A DNA stretch of 64,000 nucleotides, taken from the NCBI GenBank assembly GCA_007258455.2, contig VDFB02275580.1, positions 1 to 64,000 of the forward strand, in the 5' to 3' direction. How positions within the stretch are numbered: the stretch's first letter is position 1; the number at the start of each line of letters is the position of its first letter. Shown one piece after another: positions 24,950 through 37,505 of the stretch. A model generated the notes under the pieces. That model ran no database searches. It worked only from the letters and a program-made list of their open reading frames with translations, and was not told the origin of the DNA. Position numbers and translations under genes: made by a program. Source of the stretch: Sequoia sempervirens (lineage: Eukaryota; Streptophyta; Pinopsida; Cupressales; Cupressaceae).

Positions 24950-26834
24950 ATGCATAGAAGAAGAAGAGACGCACTGGGAAGGTTCCTCCCTGAAAATTTG
25001 TTTATTGAACTACCGTTTGACCCAGCTGATAACGAACCTGAGAAAATCCATTTGCTCTGCTATTCCAGCACCCAGACATGGAAAATAATCCACCTAATAA
25101 TCCACCTCCTGCATTTGAGTTTCCCATTGTTCCCCAACAAGATACTGATAATCTTAAAAACATCCCCTCTTCCTTGCTTCCAAAGTTTTATGGCCTGGTC
25201 ACAGAAGATCCAGAAACCTTTCTGTTTGAATTTGATGTCCTCTGTCGCAGTTATGACTACAACACCGATGCTCATAAACTGAAGCTATTTCCTTCCACTT
25301 TGAAGGAGGGAGCTCTCAGATGGTTCATGAGTTTGGGAAGAGCCGTTGTAAATAGTTGGGCAGCCATGCAGACGAAATTTCTTGAAAAATATAAGGAATA
25401 TTGTAAGAGTGCCAGCAAAGGTGATGACATATTCCGAATTCAGCAGAAGGAGGATGAAAGTCTAGAATACTATATTTCAAGGTTTTTATTTTCATTAAAA
25501 GAAACTCAAACCATACTCTTAACGAGGACTCTCAGAAACTACTCTTTCTAAGGGGAATCAGTGATGCCTGTATTGACGCCCTGGACCTAATGGGAGGAGG
25601 TGATATAACTCAACTGCCTTGGGATGATATACAGAAGATATGCCTTAACTACTCTCGAGCAATAGTTAAGAAAGGTCGAGGTCATCATGCTTCAGTGGGG
25701 AAGTCTTCTTCTGGTGGAGTTTCCCGAATGGAGATCACAAATCTGCTATCTGATTTCAAGCAGGACATCATTAATAATATGGCTACACAATTGGATACTA
25801 TGCAAGCTCGGAAAAAACATGCAGAAGCTGAGGTAGCTTTGGCTGAGTTCTGTCCCTACTGTAGACAAAAGAAGCGTGATTGCAGATGCAAGATGGTGGC
25901 TAATCTGGAAGCCAGACAACTGCCTACTGACTTCAAACCAGTGGAAGGTGATGATGATCAAGTGTTCTTTGTTGCACAAAGGAGACCATGGGCCCAAAGG
26001 CAAGGTATGCCTCAAGACCCTTTAACTTTTGGTAATCCCTATTCTAGCTATAATAACCAATGGCAACAAGCATATGGACCACCACCACCATGGAATCCGC
26101 CTCAACCAAGCTGGCCTAATTATCAAACCCCGCAGTGGCAATCTCCTCAAGGAGGTTGGCAGCAGCCACAAGGTCAATGGACCCCACCTTCAGGAAATTG
26201 GCAACAAAATCCTCAATGGAGAGGTCCTCAACAATGGCAAAACCAGTCTCCTGGGTTCCTGCAGCCTCCACAGCCACAACAACAGGCCCTTATGCCGCCT
26301 CCTGCAGCAACTACCACAAATCCTGGACCTCCAAAGCAAACGCCTATGCCTGCCCAGCCGTTGCCTAATCCCAATAATAAGCAACCGCAGCAGCCTCAAC
26401 AGCCTGTGTATATTTCTGAGGCCAACCAATATCAAGCTTATGCCTTAAATGTTAATGACATCCATATGAGGTCTGGAACTACTTTACCTGCTCCCAAACC
26501 ACCTCTGATTACATAAATACCTGATTCACCCTTTGAAGAATCTAATGCACCTATTGTTTCCACTGAACACATGCCTATACCCGATACAGTTTCTATGGAA
26601 CCTGTTCTGCAGAGACAAGATAAACCACCTTTTCCTCAGAGGTTACAAAGTACTGAATCTAAACTCATGGAAGAACCCACTTTTGATATACTAGATCAGC
26701 TCAAAAATGTGCAAATTCAAATCCCTTTGTTTCAGGCTATTAAAGATGTTCCCATTTTTGGAAAAGCTATTAAAGAAGCCTGTTTGAAGAAGCCTGGACG
26801 AAAGAAAAAGGATCCCAAACAATTCATGTCTTAG
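24950..26834 (+). pseudogene. Athila-like gag, frameshifted
   Basis: The N-terminus reads HRRRRDALGRFLPEN at 24950 in one frame; the gag core follows from ATG 25078 in another (LLPKFYGLVTEDPETFLFEF, EGALRWFMSL, QQKEDESLEYYISRF). A frameshift near 25520-25560 moves to the frame 25590-26516, which has a putative zinc-binding cluster (CPYCRQKKRDCRC near 25851) and then a Pro/Gln/Trp-rich tail of about 120 residues. After a TAA at 26514-26516 the same frame goes on to 26834 (PTFDILDQLKNVQIQIPL, conserved before the protease). Gag would form the particle. The Trp/Gln/Pro tail is strongly repetitive (QW.PP, QQP units). Confidence 0.88.
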
Positions 26835-26839
26835 GGAAA

Positions 26840-29800
26840 TTGGCTGATATAATGTTGGAAAATGTAGTCATTCCAAAGTATATTGACCCTGGAAGCCCTG
26901 TAGTACAGATACATATAAATGGCCAAGTTGTAAAAAATGTTTTGATTGATTTAGGAGCTGCCATTAATGTAATGACAAAGCATACTATGGACTCCTTGAA
27001 TATTTCAAACATTAGGTCTACACCCACAGTTCTGCAGCTTGCAGACAGCTCCACAGTCAAACCTGATGGGATGATAGAAGATGTAATTGTCACTCTTGAA
27101 TCTTGGGAGTATCCTGCTGATTTTACAATATTATCAGTTAAGGCAACTTTAGGAGGGTATCCAGTTATCCTTGGTAGGCCATGGTTAGCAACTGCTGATG
27201 CTTTTATAGGATGTTGTTCTGGAGATATGACCATTTCTGATGGGCAGTCCACAAAGAAATTGGCTTTGTATCCGCCTGCTAAACCTCAACCAGATTTGTC
27301 CCAACCTGTTTGGCCAGATGTGGGAGAAGAAACTAAAGAAGCCAATTCTTTGGCTCAATTGATGATGCTTCAAAATGATCCATTCTCTCAACTTCAAAGT
27401 GAAGATGCTTTGCTTCTTCAAATTCTGCAATTCAATCTTGATGCAGATAATTTATCTGATCCAAGTGACAGTCAGCATCAATGTTTCCTGCAGCAGCTAG
27501 ATTCCGAGAGTTCATTGCCTAAACTTCCGACAATTTTTCATAACTTGCTTCCACAAGAGGTACAAACATTACCTGTTAATTCTATGAGTAATCTCATTAA
27601 GCAGATAGAATTGTCTCCAGATCATTGTTTGAATGTTAATAGCAAGTTGTCTCAGTCTCAAGAGGATGACTTATTAAAAATGCTACAAGAACAGCATAAA
27701 GCTTTTGCATGGGAATATGGGGACATGCAAGGAATAGATCCTCGAGTCTGTACTCATAGGATATATATCAAAGAAGATTGTTCACCAGTTAGACAACATC
27801 AGAGAAGAGTAAATCCAACACTTAGAGAAATAGTGAAAAATGAACTTCAAAAGTTGCTTGATGCTAGTTTTATTTACCCAATTTCTGACAGCCAATGGGT
27901 TTCTCCATTAGTCATTGTCCCCAAGAAAGGAGGAAAATGGAGAGTATGTGTAGATTACAGAGAGTTGAACAATGCCACTAAGAAAGATCATTTTCCATTA
28001 CCTTTTGTAGACCAAGTACTAGATTCACTGTCTGGTAAAAGATATTTTTCCTTCTTAGATGGTTACAGTGGGTATAATCAGATAAAAATTGCCCCTGAAG
28101 ATCAAGACAAGACCACTTTTACCTGTCCATGGGGAACATTTGCTTATTCGGTCTTGCCTTTTGGCTTATGCAATGCACCAGCAACATTTTAGAGAGCAGT
28201 AATTAGTATATTTGCTGATATATCTCATGAATGTATGAAGATTTATATGGATGATTTCACTACATATGGAGTCACATTTGAAGAAGCACTGGTGAATTTA
28301 GAAAAAAGTATTAAAAAGGTGTAGAGAGCAAAATTTGTCTCTAAACAGTGAAAAGTGCTTTTAATGATGGAAGAGGGTATTGTTCTAGGTCATCATATTT
28401 CAAAGAATGGAATTCAGGTTGACTCTACTAAAATTGAAGTTATTCAGAATTTACAAACTCCTGCAAAACAAAAAGATGTTAGAAGTTTTCTTGGTCATGC
28501 AGGGTATTATAGAAGGTTTATAAAAGACTTTAGTAAAATTTCCAATCCACTTTATGCCTTATTAAAGGATTCCCAATTTGAGGACCGAGGCCTGTGAAAA
28601 ATCCTTCCTGCAGCCAAAGGACTTGCTTACCAAAGCCCCTGTTCTTCAAGGTCCAAAATGGAACCTGCCTTTTCACATACATGCTGATGCATCTGATTTT
28701 GGTATAGGAGCAGTTTTAAGTCAAAAAGAAAATTCAATTGAGTATGCTATCTACTTTATCAGCAAGAACCTTCAAGGTCCTGAGCTCAACTATACTATTA
28801 CAGAAAAGGAATTGCTCGCAGTAGTGTATGCTTTGAATAAATCTAGGCATTATGTCATTGTGCCATCGATATTTGTTCACACGCACCATGCAAAGTACTG
28901 ATGAAATGCAAACCTCGCCATTTCGTAGATTAAGACGATGGTCTTGTTAAGGCAAGAATTTGATATCACAATCATTGACAAACCGTAGAGCTAATGCCTG
29001 AAATGACTTTTTATCAAGATTTCAATTAGCTGTATCTGAGGAACAAGAGGTCATTGATGATAGATTTCCAGATGAACACTTGTTTTCCATTGCCGCACAT
29101 ACACCCTGGTATGCAGATATTGCTAATTATCTGGCAGCAAATAGAATACCAGCTCATTTTTTCCCAAAAGAAAAGAAGTTGTTGACAGAGAAAAGTTTCA
29201 ACTTTACCTGGATTGCTAATTGTCTGTTTTATACTAGCCTTGATCAAGTAATGCGAAGATGTGTAAGAGAAGATGAGACTTATGATATCTTGCATGCCTG
29301 CCATGATGAACCATGTGGAGGGCATTTTGCAGCAAAAAGAACAGCAATGAAAATTCTTACAACAGGGTATTACTAACCAACATTACATAAGGATGCTGTG
29401 GCCTATACAAGGAAGTGTGACAGATGCCAGCGTATGGGAAGACCAACTAAGTCAGATGAAATGCCACTATATCCGCAGGTAATAGTCCCCCCTTTTGATA
29501 AATGGGGGATGGATTTTGTGGGACCAATTGATCCACCATCAAATGGAAAGTCATATATTCTAGTTTGCACGGATTATGTCACAAAATGGGTCGAGGTAAA
29601 AGCTATGACTAATGCCCGAGATAACAAAGTTGCTGAATTTTTGTATGAACAAATTTTCACCAAATTTGGAGTTCCTAGAGAGCTTGTAACTGATCAAGGA
29701 GCTTAGTTTACATCAAATTTGATCACTGCACTTATGAATGACTATAAGATCAAACACAGGAAGTCCAGCCCTTATCATCCTCAAGCCAATGGTCAAGCGG

Positions 29801-30450
29801 AGGTAACAAACAGAGAAATTGAAGCAATCCTCACAAAGACAGTGCAGATTCATAAGAAAGACTGGAGTAATAGACTTCCTGAAGCAGTTTGGGCTTACAG
29901 AACTACATGGAAAACAACAACTGGGTTTACACCTTTTGAGTTGCTCTATGGGAAAACAGCTATGTTACCCATTGAATTTGAACATAAAACTTTGATGACA
30001 GCTCTTGAACTCAACATGGACTTATCCGAAGCACAGAAGGACCGTCTCCTGCAGCTAAATGCTTTGGACGAAATGAGAAAATCCGCTCTGCAGCATACAG
30101 AAGTAATCCAACAGCAGAGAAAGAGATGGCATGATCAGCACATCAAAACCAAAAAAAATTCTGCTGGAGATTGGGTTTTGTTATATGATTCTAGGTACCA
30201 AGAAAACCAGGGTAAACTCACAACACGCTGGCTTGGCCCCTATGAGGTTGAAAATGTGTTTGACAACGGAGCTGTGCAGCTGGTCACAATTGATCCAGTT
30301 CGTTTCAAATTGCTCATCAATGGCCACTGACTCCGACTGTACCATAAGCCAGTTTCCAAGGAAGACTTCATGAAGCAGTTCATTCAGATTCCTCCCGCTA
30401 CTCTTCCTGCAGCCGAAGGCTCTGGCCTTTCTCCTGCAGCGTTCCTCTAA
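26840..30450 (+). pseudogene. Athila-like pol: protease, RT, RNase H, integrase
   Basis: Protease: VLIDLGAAINVM near 26938 and LGRPWLATADAF near 27171. Reverse transcriptase from about 27780: WVSPLVIVPKKGGKWRVCVD, FLDGYSGYNQI, LPFGLCNAPATF, stop TAG at 28190-28192 in place of Gln, then YMDDF near 28240. RNase H after a frameshift near 28580: HADASDFGIGAVL and TEKELLAVVYAL. Integrase: zinc-binding HACHDEPCGGHF with CDRCQRMG, catalytic Asp (VCTDYVTKW), Asp (LVTDQGA) and Glu (NREIEAIL), then a chromatin-binding tail. Further stops: TAA 29374-29376, TAG 29704-29706, TGA 30328-30330. Domain order PR-RT-RH-INT is that of Ty3/gypsy. Not functional. Confidence 0.92.
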
Positions 30451-31128
30451 TTTTCAAAAAACATGCCCATAATAAAGGTTTTCTTTTTAAGAAAACCCCT
30501 TTTCTCCATTTAAATTTATCGCCCCCACTTCATTTCTTTATCTTCCATCCATCCATCCCATCCATCCATTTCATTCGTACATTTCATCTGCCCACGTCAC
30601 CCGTCCACTTCATCCGTCCGCATCAACCTTAATTCAGATATCTTTCCAACTTTTCAATTCATGCAGCGCCGTCATCTTTCTTCACACGTACGTGCAATTA
30701 CTAAAGGTACACCATATTTTTTCATATCGCATATTTGATTTATTTCATTCCATTCAATTACTGCTATGCATGTACCGGTCATTATCCCCGAATCTCTACC
30801 TATTTTTTACTACATGTGAGGACACATGTCATCTTTTAAGTAGGGGGCGAGGTAATTCATCATTTGAAGCCTGTCTTTTCACCGCTGCTATAACTGCAAA
30901 ATAATCTTTCTTTAATATATTTCTGGTACTTTCCAAATGTGATTGCATGCCCTTCTTTAATGCATCTTTTTCTTGCAAACTACGATTAAGACTGCTTGTT
31001 TAAGAAAGTTCATTTTTGGAAAAAAGAAAGAAATGTGGCGGCCTGACGGAGAAAAACCAGAGCAGAAAAGGAAATAAAGAATTTGAATCTTCAGCGAGAA
31101 ATTGAGTTCAGCTAGAAAAACTGCAGAC
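30451..31128 (+). other. Non-coding spacer between pol and third ORF
   Basis: Pyrimidine-rich, with a run of CCATC units (about 30545-30575). No protein-like frame. Such a spacer could hold the promoter or splice site for ORF3, but no site is identified. Confidence 0.6.
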
Positions 31129-33591
31129 ATGGGTGGTCAGTTGGTACGACATGAGCCTGTAGCTCATGAATTGTTGTTGCAAAACCCGCAGACAGCCCAA
31201 GCATTTAGCCTCTGTGGATGATTAAATTATTTTCTGAGTTTAAATGATTTTGATGAGGAGGCTGCGACAGAATTTTTGAGAACACTTTCTGAAGGGGAAG
31301 CCACCGTATGGGGTCTAACAGTTGTTGCAACCGAAGACAGAATTACTAAGGTAACTGGGATCCCAGTCGTTGGAGAAAACTTTTCTTCAGATGCTGCAGC
31401 TGCAAGGGCTGAATTTTTGATGCCTGCTGATGGACCGCTGGACATCTCCAAGCAAGGATGCAAGCGAGTGTCACTACCTCTTCCATATTCAGAGTATGCC
31501 ACTTATATAATGAGGTATTTAACCTGTGAAGGTCATTTTTCTTATCTGCATTCGCATCATTTTAAATTATTAAGCCATATAAGGCATGGGTTGGCTGTGA
31601 ATGTTCTGAATTTCTTGTTAAAGTTTTTAGAGCAAAGTGCCCATGGAACTCAACAGGGGAAAGATAACTCTGTCACTCATCATGGCCTTATTAAATTGCT
31701 TATTGAGCGCTCTTTGAGAGACGTTTCACTTCTCTCCTGGCAACAATTTGTTGCCCAAAAGAGTTTACAACCTCCACAACCCCCTAGGGTAATTACCCCA
31801 CGGCCTCAAAGAAAGAAGAAAGAAATTGCATCTACTAGTGGAACAGGGCAAGGGTCATCTACTCCTGTAGCACCTGATCATGTAGCTGTCACAGCTGAAT
31901 CCTCTGCTAGGGTACAAACTAGGTCTGCCGCTAGGAGGGAGAAAGGAAAATCAAAGGCAGAAGGGTCCCCAGAATCTGACCCTCGTTCTCAGAAAAGGCA
32001 ATGCTCCTCTCCTGTAGCACCTTCCCCTGCAGCAGATTCTCCTACAGCAACAGCTGTTGATATTACCAGTTCACCATCATCCTCTGGTAGGGCAGAGCCC
32101 CCTGAACAAACAAGAAAAAGAAAAGCTACCGGAACACCCCCTGCAGCCACATCAATACCAAGAAGGGTTTCCACAAGGAAACAATTTAGGGCCTCCCCTG
32201 TTTCACCGCAACCTGAGATGATTGTAATTTCAGAAGGATCTGTTGAATCTGAGAATGTTGCTCAGAGTTCGGTCGTTCCTGAAGAGGAACAAGTAGAGAC
32301 AAAAGAAGCAGGGCATAATGGGCATGAGTTGCCAAGTCTTGATGATCTGGTTAATGCTACTATGCAATTCTCGGAGGAAGCTCAGACTTCTTCACCACAG
32401 CAACAAGAAGAATTTATCCTGCAGCAAGAACAAGAACAGGTTGAACAACTAAATGTGCCTAATGAAGTTATATTTCATCCTGCAATGTGTAAAGCCATTG
32501 TTGTGTATAGGAGGACCTTTTTAATTAAATTTATGGAATTTGTTAAAAATAATTGGGAAACAGTTACACTGCAAACTGTGACTTTTCGACACATTGCCCA
32601 TACTGATATACAACAAAGTCTGTGGAAAATAGAAAAGAAGAAATTGAAAAAGAAAAAAATTGAAAATCAGAAACAGGAAATTGCTGAATTGAAAGCAAAA
32701 ATGGACGAAATGCTAAAGGTAACTAGTTAAATTATGGAATGCAGACCGCCACCCAGAGTTTATGCTTTGTGCCTCAAAGAACAGCTTTTATGGTTTCAAT
32801 TGATGAGAATTTCTAGAAACCAAGACCCCATAATTCATTCTGCCAAAGAGTTTTATGAAGCATATCAAGCAGCCCCTAACTGGTTAAGGAATTCTCTGTG
32901 TGAATTCTATTTGCATGGCTTTTTAATACCACTTGAAACATAATGGAATCCTCTTCCATACATTGGTGATATTCATTTGAGAGCATTCATGTCATGGGCA
33001 GCAAATGAGGTGAATTATGGCAGACAGTGGGAAACGTATGAGGAAATTGAGAAAACAGAGCCTGTCCCATTACGCTCTCAAAGTTTAAACCCACATGCAA
33101 TGCTGAAAGATTGGTTTGCATTGACATATGGTATTAATAATGTTTCAGCTAGAGCAAAAATATTTGACATCAAAAAGCAAGTATATGATGAATTCCAGGC
33201 ACAACAATATTCATTTTGGAGATTAGCATATACCAGAACTGAGAAAAGATGGGAAAAATTGACTGTTGGGTTAAGAAAGTCAGAACCACATGGTCCCCTC
33301 AACTTTACAGCTGCACTCAAACGAACCAGTAGATATATTCAATTGGGACTCCAAACAATATTTGAATTGTGGCTGTCACTGACATTCAGACCCCCTGTGC
33401 TAATGTGGCCCCTGTATTCTCATCAGGCTACAAATCTTAACAGTGAATTAGAAGACCGTAGATATGAAAGGTGTCAGGATTTCAGAGGATTCCATTACAG
33501 GTTTGGACATCCATTCCAGAGTCATGCAGCCACTACTGACTTCAGAGAAATCACCAGGAAAGTTAATGCTGGAGGACCAGCATTGGGCTAA
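31129..33591 (+). pseudogene. Athila-like third ORF (env position)
   Basis: One continuous frame of about 820 codons from ATG 31129 to the stop before the purine tract, broken by three in-frame stops (31219 TGA, 32728 TAA, 32941 TAA). The N-terminal part has a folded-looking core (SEGEATVWGLTVVA, ITKVTGIPVV, YIMRYLTCEGHFSYLHSHHF). A Ser/Pro/Arg-rich disordered middle follows (about 31780-32330), then a Gln/Glu stretch, a Lys-rich coiled coil (about 32620-32725) and a C-terminal domain (NWLRNSLCEFYLHGFLIP). The place after integrase is where Athila elements carry their env-like ORF. I see no signal peptide, no obvious transmembrane anchor and no furin-like site with supporting context, so an envelope role is not supported by sequence. 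Confidence 0.75.
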
Positions 33592-33602
33592 GTAGGGGGC
33601 AG
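33590..33602 (+). other. Polypurine tract of Athila-like element
   Basis: TAAGTAGGGGGCAG directly precedes the 3' LTR start TGATGAGCC. Confidence 0.8.
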
Positions 33603-34896
33603 TGATGAGCCTAAAATATGCTCATAATTTGATGATATGATAAACTTTTAAATGATTTCATTTTTGTTATTTCATGGCTGCTTAAACTTTGATGAAACCT
33701 TTTATGGGGATATCCTGTAGCAAGACACTTTTATATTCCTGCAGCCTATTGTGTTGACTTGATTGCATTTATTGCCCTGTTGACTCTAAAAATGGCCGGT
33801 ATATCGTATACGCTTTTAAAATGATGAAGTAGATTTGAAATGTGTGATTAATGAATAGATATCGATATGTACCATATGCCTCTTCTTAAGTGCTGCTCTC
33901 ATATCTTTTTGTTTCGTGTTGTTGAAGAATGATCGAAGTCAAGCGCAATGATTCTGCAGCTCTTTTCCATTTCTATCTTGAAGCTTTCATAAAAGACTCT
34001 TTGACCGAAACCGATTTGGAAAGATTTTTAATGGAAAGTCAATCTGGAGAGAGTGGAGCGCTAGATTCTCTCTGAATCGGGTTGAACACATAAATTCATT
34101 TATGAAGTTTGTTCCTTGATTCAGGGATATACTTTACTTCCACGTCTTTCTTTGATAAAGTTAGTTAGTTAGTTGTTCTTTTATTTTAAAAATAAGATAC
34201 TCCTCCTGCGTGAGAGAGTGATAGAAGAGAAATAGAATGAGTAATAGATGATTTTTAGGTAAGATAGAAACAGAGTAGCAGAGATCATGTAAGAATCAGT
34301 ATGATAATGAAAGACAGAATCTGTTTGACCAGAAGCAGAGTTTGTTGTTAGTTTTCACACCAACAAGACAATGTATTTCATTCTATTTTCATGAATAAAG
34401 ATCGATGAAGTTCTGAGTTCAACATCTGTGTAATCAGTAGATGCTTGCTAAGGGGGCCCACTTAGTAAGTATATGAAGTTGATTAGTTAGATGTTCTTTT
34501 CTACTGATATCCAGTTAGCTTTCATCTTTTGAAGTTTTTATGCAAACTCAGTCTTACACTGCTCCTCAGTCAGTTCCTGCAGCATAAGGCCAGTTCATGG
34601 TTTGTGCTTCAGTCATAGCTGTTACAGTTTTTGTTTTAATCAAGCATAGTTGAGTTAAAGAATTCTGCATTACCATTCTGTAGCTTAGATAGAATTTCTT
34701 TCCAGTATGTATTTTTGCTAAGATTTGACTAAAACAAATTCCTAGTGCATATATTTTGTTGCGCCATTTAAAGTCTACGTCCCCTGGTTTGACAAGTAAA
34801 TGAACGTCCATAGAAAGATATTAGTCACCTGTTGGAATGTCCAATTCCCAGGAAAGTTTCACTGTGATATTCATATCCTTTTGTGAGTGCGAGCCA
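33603..34896 (+). mobile_element. 3' LTR of Athila-like element
   Basis: Same ends as the 5' LTR, followed by the CCCTT duplication. It differs from the 5' LTR mostly in two clustered patches (about 33880-33990 and 34400-34575). Confidence 0.93.
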
Positions 34897-34901
34897 CCCT
34901 T

Positions 34902-36581
34902 CACATTTTGCATATGATATTAAATTATCATTGAGCTAAATGTTTATTTGGAAACAATGTTTGAAGTGATATTGTATCGGGTTTTTTTTTTTTTTATGTT
35001 TAACATGGCAATGACATTGTATTGAATCTCACATAGCATGGTATTGGGCTTGTTGTGTTTCACTTGGTTTGTTATTGTGACATTAGGTTGATTGATTCAT
35101 TACGTGGCATTTACACTTGATGAATTGTCGGTCAAAGTGCATTTTGGCTTCATGTGGTAGACAAGTCACGTGGACAGTGACTCATGTGTCGACAACAATA
35201 ATAAAGTTATCATTTGTGTTTTTGACATCACACAAACTTCAAATGATATGGAATATCATTACATTTGGATTTGACATCATTATACACTTGAGTTTAGTAT
35301 TCGATGGAGTGAAGGAATAGGGAAAAATGACTTTTGTAATTATCATTTTGTTGAAGGTGAAACCCTAGCCGCCTAGAGTCGTCATGGAAAAGAGAAGGAA
35401 TGGAAGCTTGAAGCTTGGATGGTCAGTCAACTAGAAGTGTTGTAAGGGTAATACCTTTTGTTCTTGTTTTCATTCATAAAAAGGTAACATCGAGCCTTAT
35501 CCACTTGGAGCAAAATCAGTTATTGGTGTTCTTTCAAATCTAGAAATGGTGATTAGAGATTAAAAAAGAACTTGTTTCAAGATTCGGTTTTTGTTTTATG
35601 CATCAAAATAGAGAAATTGTTGGGAATTTAGTTAACTGTTTCAAAGAAGTTTTCTCATTTTGAAATTTCTCTTAACAAGGTTTTTATAATCAAAATTTTT
35701 GAAATCTTAATTACATTTGATGTATGGTTTATGGGGTTGTTTGGAAACCCTAATGGATTTCATTGATTTGAAAATCAGTTATGAGTATATATATATATTT
35801 GAATATATATATATATATATATATATTCAAAGGTCTTCGAACCTAAATGTGAGAGAGGAAAATTAGAGACAAATTTTAAGCCAATCTGAGTATATGTATT
35901 TGAAATATTGAAAATCTTTGAGAGACAGATCATTATACTACTATACTTGATATTTTAAGGATTCTAATCTTATTTTGAATTCTTAAGGTATTGTGTATAC
36001 CAGACAGTTTTTGTAAAAGGTTTTATTGAAATAGAGAAACCCTCTGAATCATTGGTATTATTCAAAATTGATAAAAGGAGTTGGTGCTCCTGATTGAGTT
36101 GGTGCTCTAATAATAAAAGGAATTATTCAAGTAGTTTTTTATACCCCAAGAGGGTTTTTCCACTCAGGAAAATAATGTGTTATGTGGTGAAATATGTGCA
36201 TTTGTGTTTCAACCCATGTGCTTAAGTGTTAATGTTTTCATTTTGTCATTTATCATTAAAATTCATGCAATGCTCTGATACTTGAATAAACATTTCATTT
36301 TGTTATGAAAGTGTTCATGAAGTCTTGTGAAAATAAAGCATTAAAAAGGAATTGTTCAATCAAGTTTAAATGAACAATTAATAACATTCTTTGACACTGT
36401 CTTTTGTAAATTTGTCATTCTGCTAAAAGTTCTTAGTTGTGTTAAAGTTCACTTTAAGTTAAGATGGTTTACTTTGTGGTTTTCAAAGTCCTCATTTATA
36501 TTTGCATTTCAAGTTTCAAAAGTTAAATTTTCACATTACTCTGATTCACCCCCCCCTCTCAGAGTAATTCATCTTCCAACA
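34902..36581 (+). other. 3' part of the copia-type solo LTR
   Basis: Continuation of 22851-23514 after the Athila insertion. No gene. It contains a T14 run near 34983 and an AT-alternating palindrome 35785-35827. Confidence 0.7.
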
Positions 36582-36953
36582 CATCAGTCTCGAATGGAAG
36601 AAAATAAAGAAAACCAACCTCTTCCTTTGACAGAAGCCATAGATGATCACCCTCCTCCTCCTGACCCGTCACAAGATAGTACAGTCCAATCCTCACAACA
36701 AAATGAACCAATCCAACAACCACAAATTTTGATACATCCTTCCTTGGAAATAACCCTTCGTCCTCCCGTTGTAATCAATCTTAATGATGATGATGATGAT
36801 GATGAGATCACAAAAATAGATGAAGAAGTGCATAACGATTTAAATTCTTTATTTTCATCTACTATGAGCTTAAATGATATATCTTCTCAACCAAGTGAAG
36901 AACCTGGTACATCTCCTAGTTCGACACTTGCAATTCTTCCTTTAGATGGTTGA
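36582..36953 (+). pseudogene. 3' end of G1 gypsy polyprotein
   Basis: After the CATCA duplication the frame reads MEENKENQPLPLTEAIDDHP, then Pro/Gln-rich and an Asp run (seven codons of GAT near 36783-36803), ending at TGA 36951-36953. It continues the protein cut at 22850. The acidic, low-complexity character suggests a disordered tail. No enzyme motif. Confidence 0.6.
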
Positions 36954-37136
36954 CTTGCATTCGTCTTGCTAGCCTTTTATATTCATTTTCCTTTTTCTTT
37001 TTCTTTTGATTTTATTGTATGTGTGTATCGTGTTCCCCTATAACAAGTGTTTGATGTTATCTCTCTTTGTACACTTCCTCTATTTGTACCTCTATTCTTC
37101 TATATTTCATGCATTGTCTTTTTTTCTTTTCTTTTA

Positions 37137-37505
37137 TTTTCTCCTTTTTGGGATGACGCAAAGTGTTGAGGCGCCCTATGTCTCTTCCATGTTGACCCAA
37201 AAGGTCCTTTTTTTTTGCTTTTGCTTTTGTGTTTTCCTTTTGGGGATGACACAAAGCATTGAGATGTCCTATGTCTCTTACATGTTGACCCAAACGGTCC
37301 ATTTTCCTTTTCCTTTTTCATTTCTTTTGTTTTTCCTTTTGGGGATGATGCAAGGCATTGAGACCAAAATGTCTCCTTCATGTTGACCCAAAAGCTTTTT
37401 CATTTTCATTTTCCTTTTTTTTTCCTTTCGCTTGTGTTTTCCTTTTGGGGATGATGCAACACGTTGAGACCTCAACGTCTCTTCCATGTTTCCCAAAATG
37501 TACTT
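37137..37505 (+). repeat. Tandem repeat, about 100-bp units, in G1 3' region
   Basis: Four units with 'ggggatga(c/t)(g/a)c...ttgag...gtctc(t)..catgttgaccca' start near 37152, 37245, 37344 and 37450 (spacings 93, 99, 106), separated by pyrimidine-rich runs. A decayed fifth unit starts near 37562. Both-strand reading frames here are repeat artefacts. Confidence 0.85.

Larger units (their letters stand above)
23515..34896 (+). mobile_element. Athila-like Ty3/gypsy element, complete but inactivated
   Basis: 11.4-kb element with two LTRs (23515-24827, 33603-34896) and an exact CCCTT target duplication (23510-23514, 34897-34901). It has a tRNA-Asp primer site, then gag, protease, reverse transcriptase, RNase H, integrase and a third ORF, then a purine tract. 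The tRNA-Asp primer, the long spacer and the ORF after integrase are Athila-lineage traits. Stops and frameshifts in every gene make it defective. It is the youngest layer of the three-level nest. Confidence 0.93.
22851..36581 (+). mobile_element. Copia-type solo LTR (about 2.3 kb), split by the Athila-like element
   Basis: Left end TGTTGGCTTTCAATTG and right end TCTTCCAACA give perfect 6-base inverted ends TGTTGG/CCAACA. The target duplication CATCA is exact (22846-22850 and 36582-36586). Excising 23515-34901 leaves about 2344 bp with no internal coding region. 'cacccccccctctcagag' near the right end is like the sequence at the end of SIRE/Maximus copia LTRs, which favours that lineage and the plus orientation. 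Palindromic AT repeats lie at 35785-35827. Confidence 0.85.

Noticed and set aside
26029..26448. Alternative frames through the Pro/Gln/Trp-rich gag tail
   Set aside because: Shadows created by the repetitive codons of the Athila-like gag.
31129..33591. Endogenous virus with a functional envelope
   Set aside because: The ORF lies at the env position but shows no signal peptide or membrane anchor and has three stops; the element is a plant Athila-type retrotransposon.
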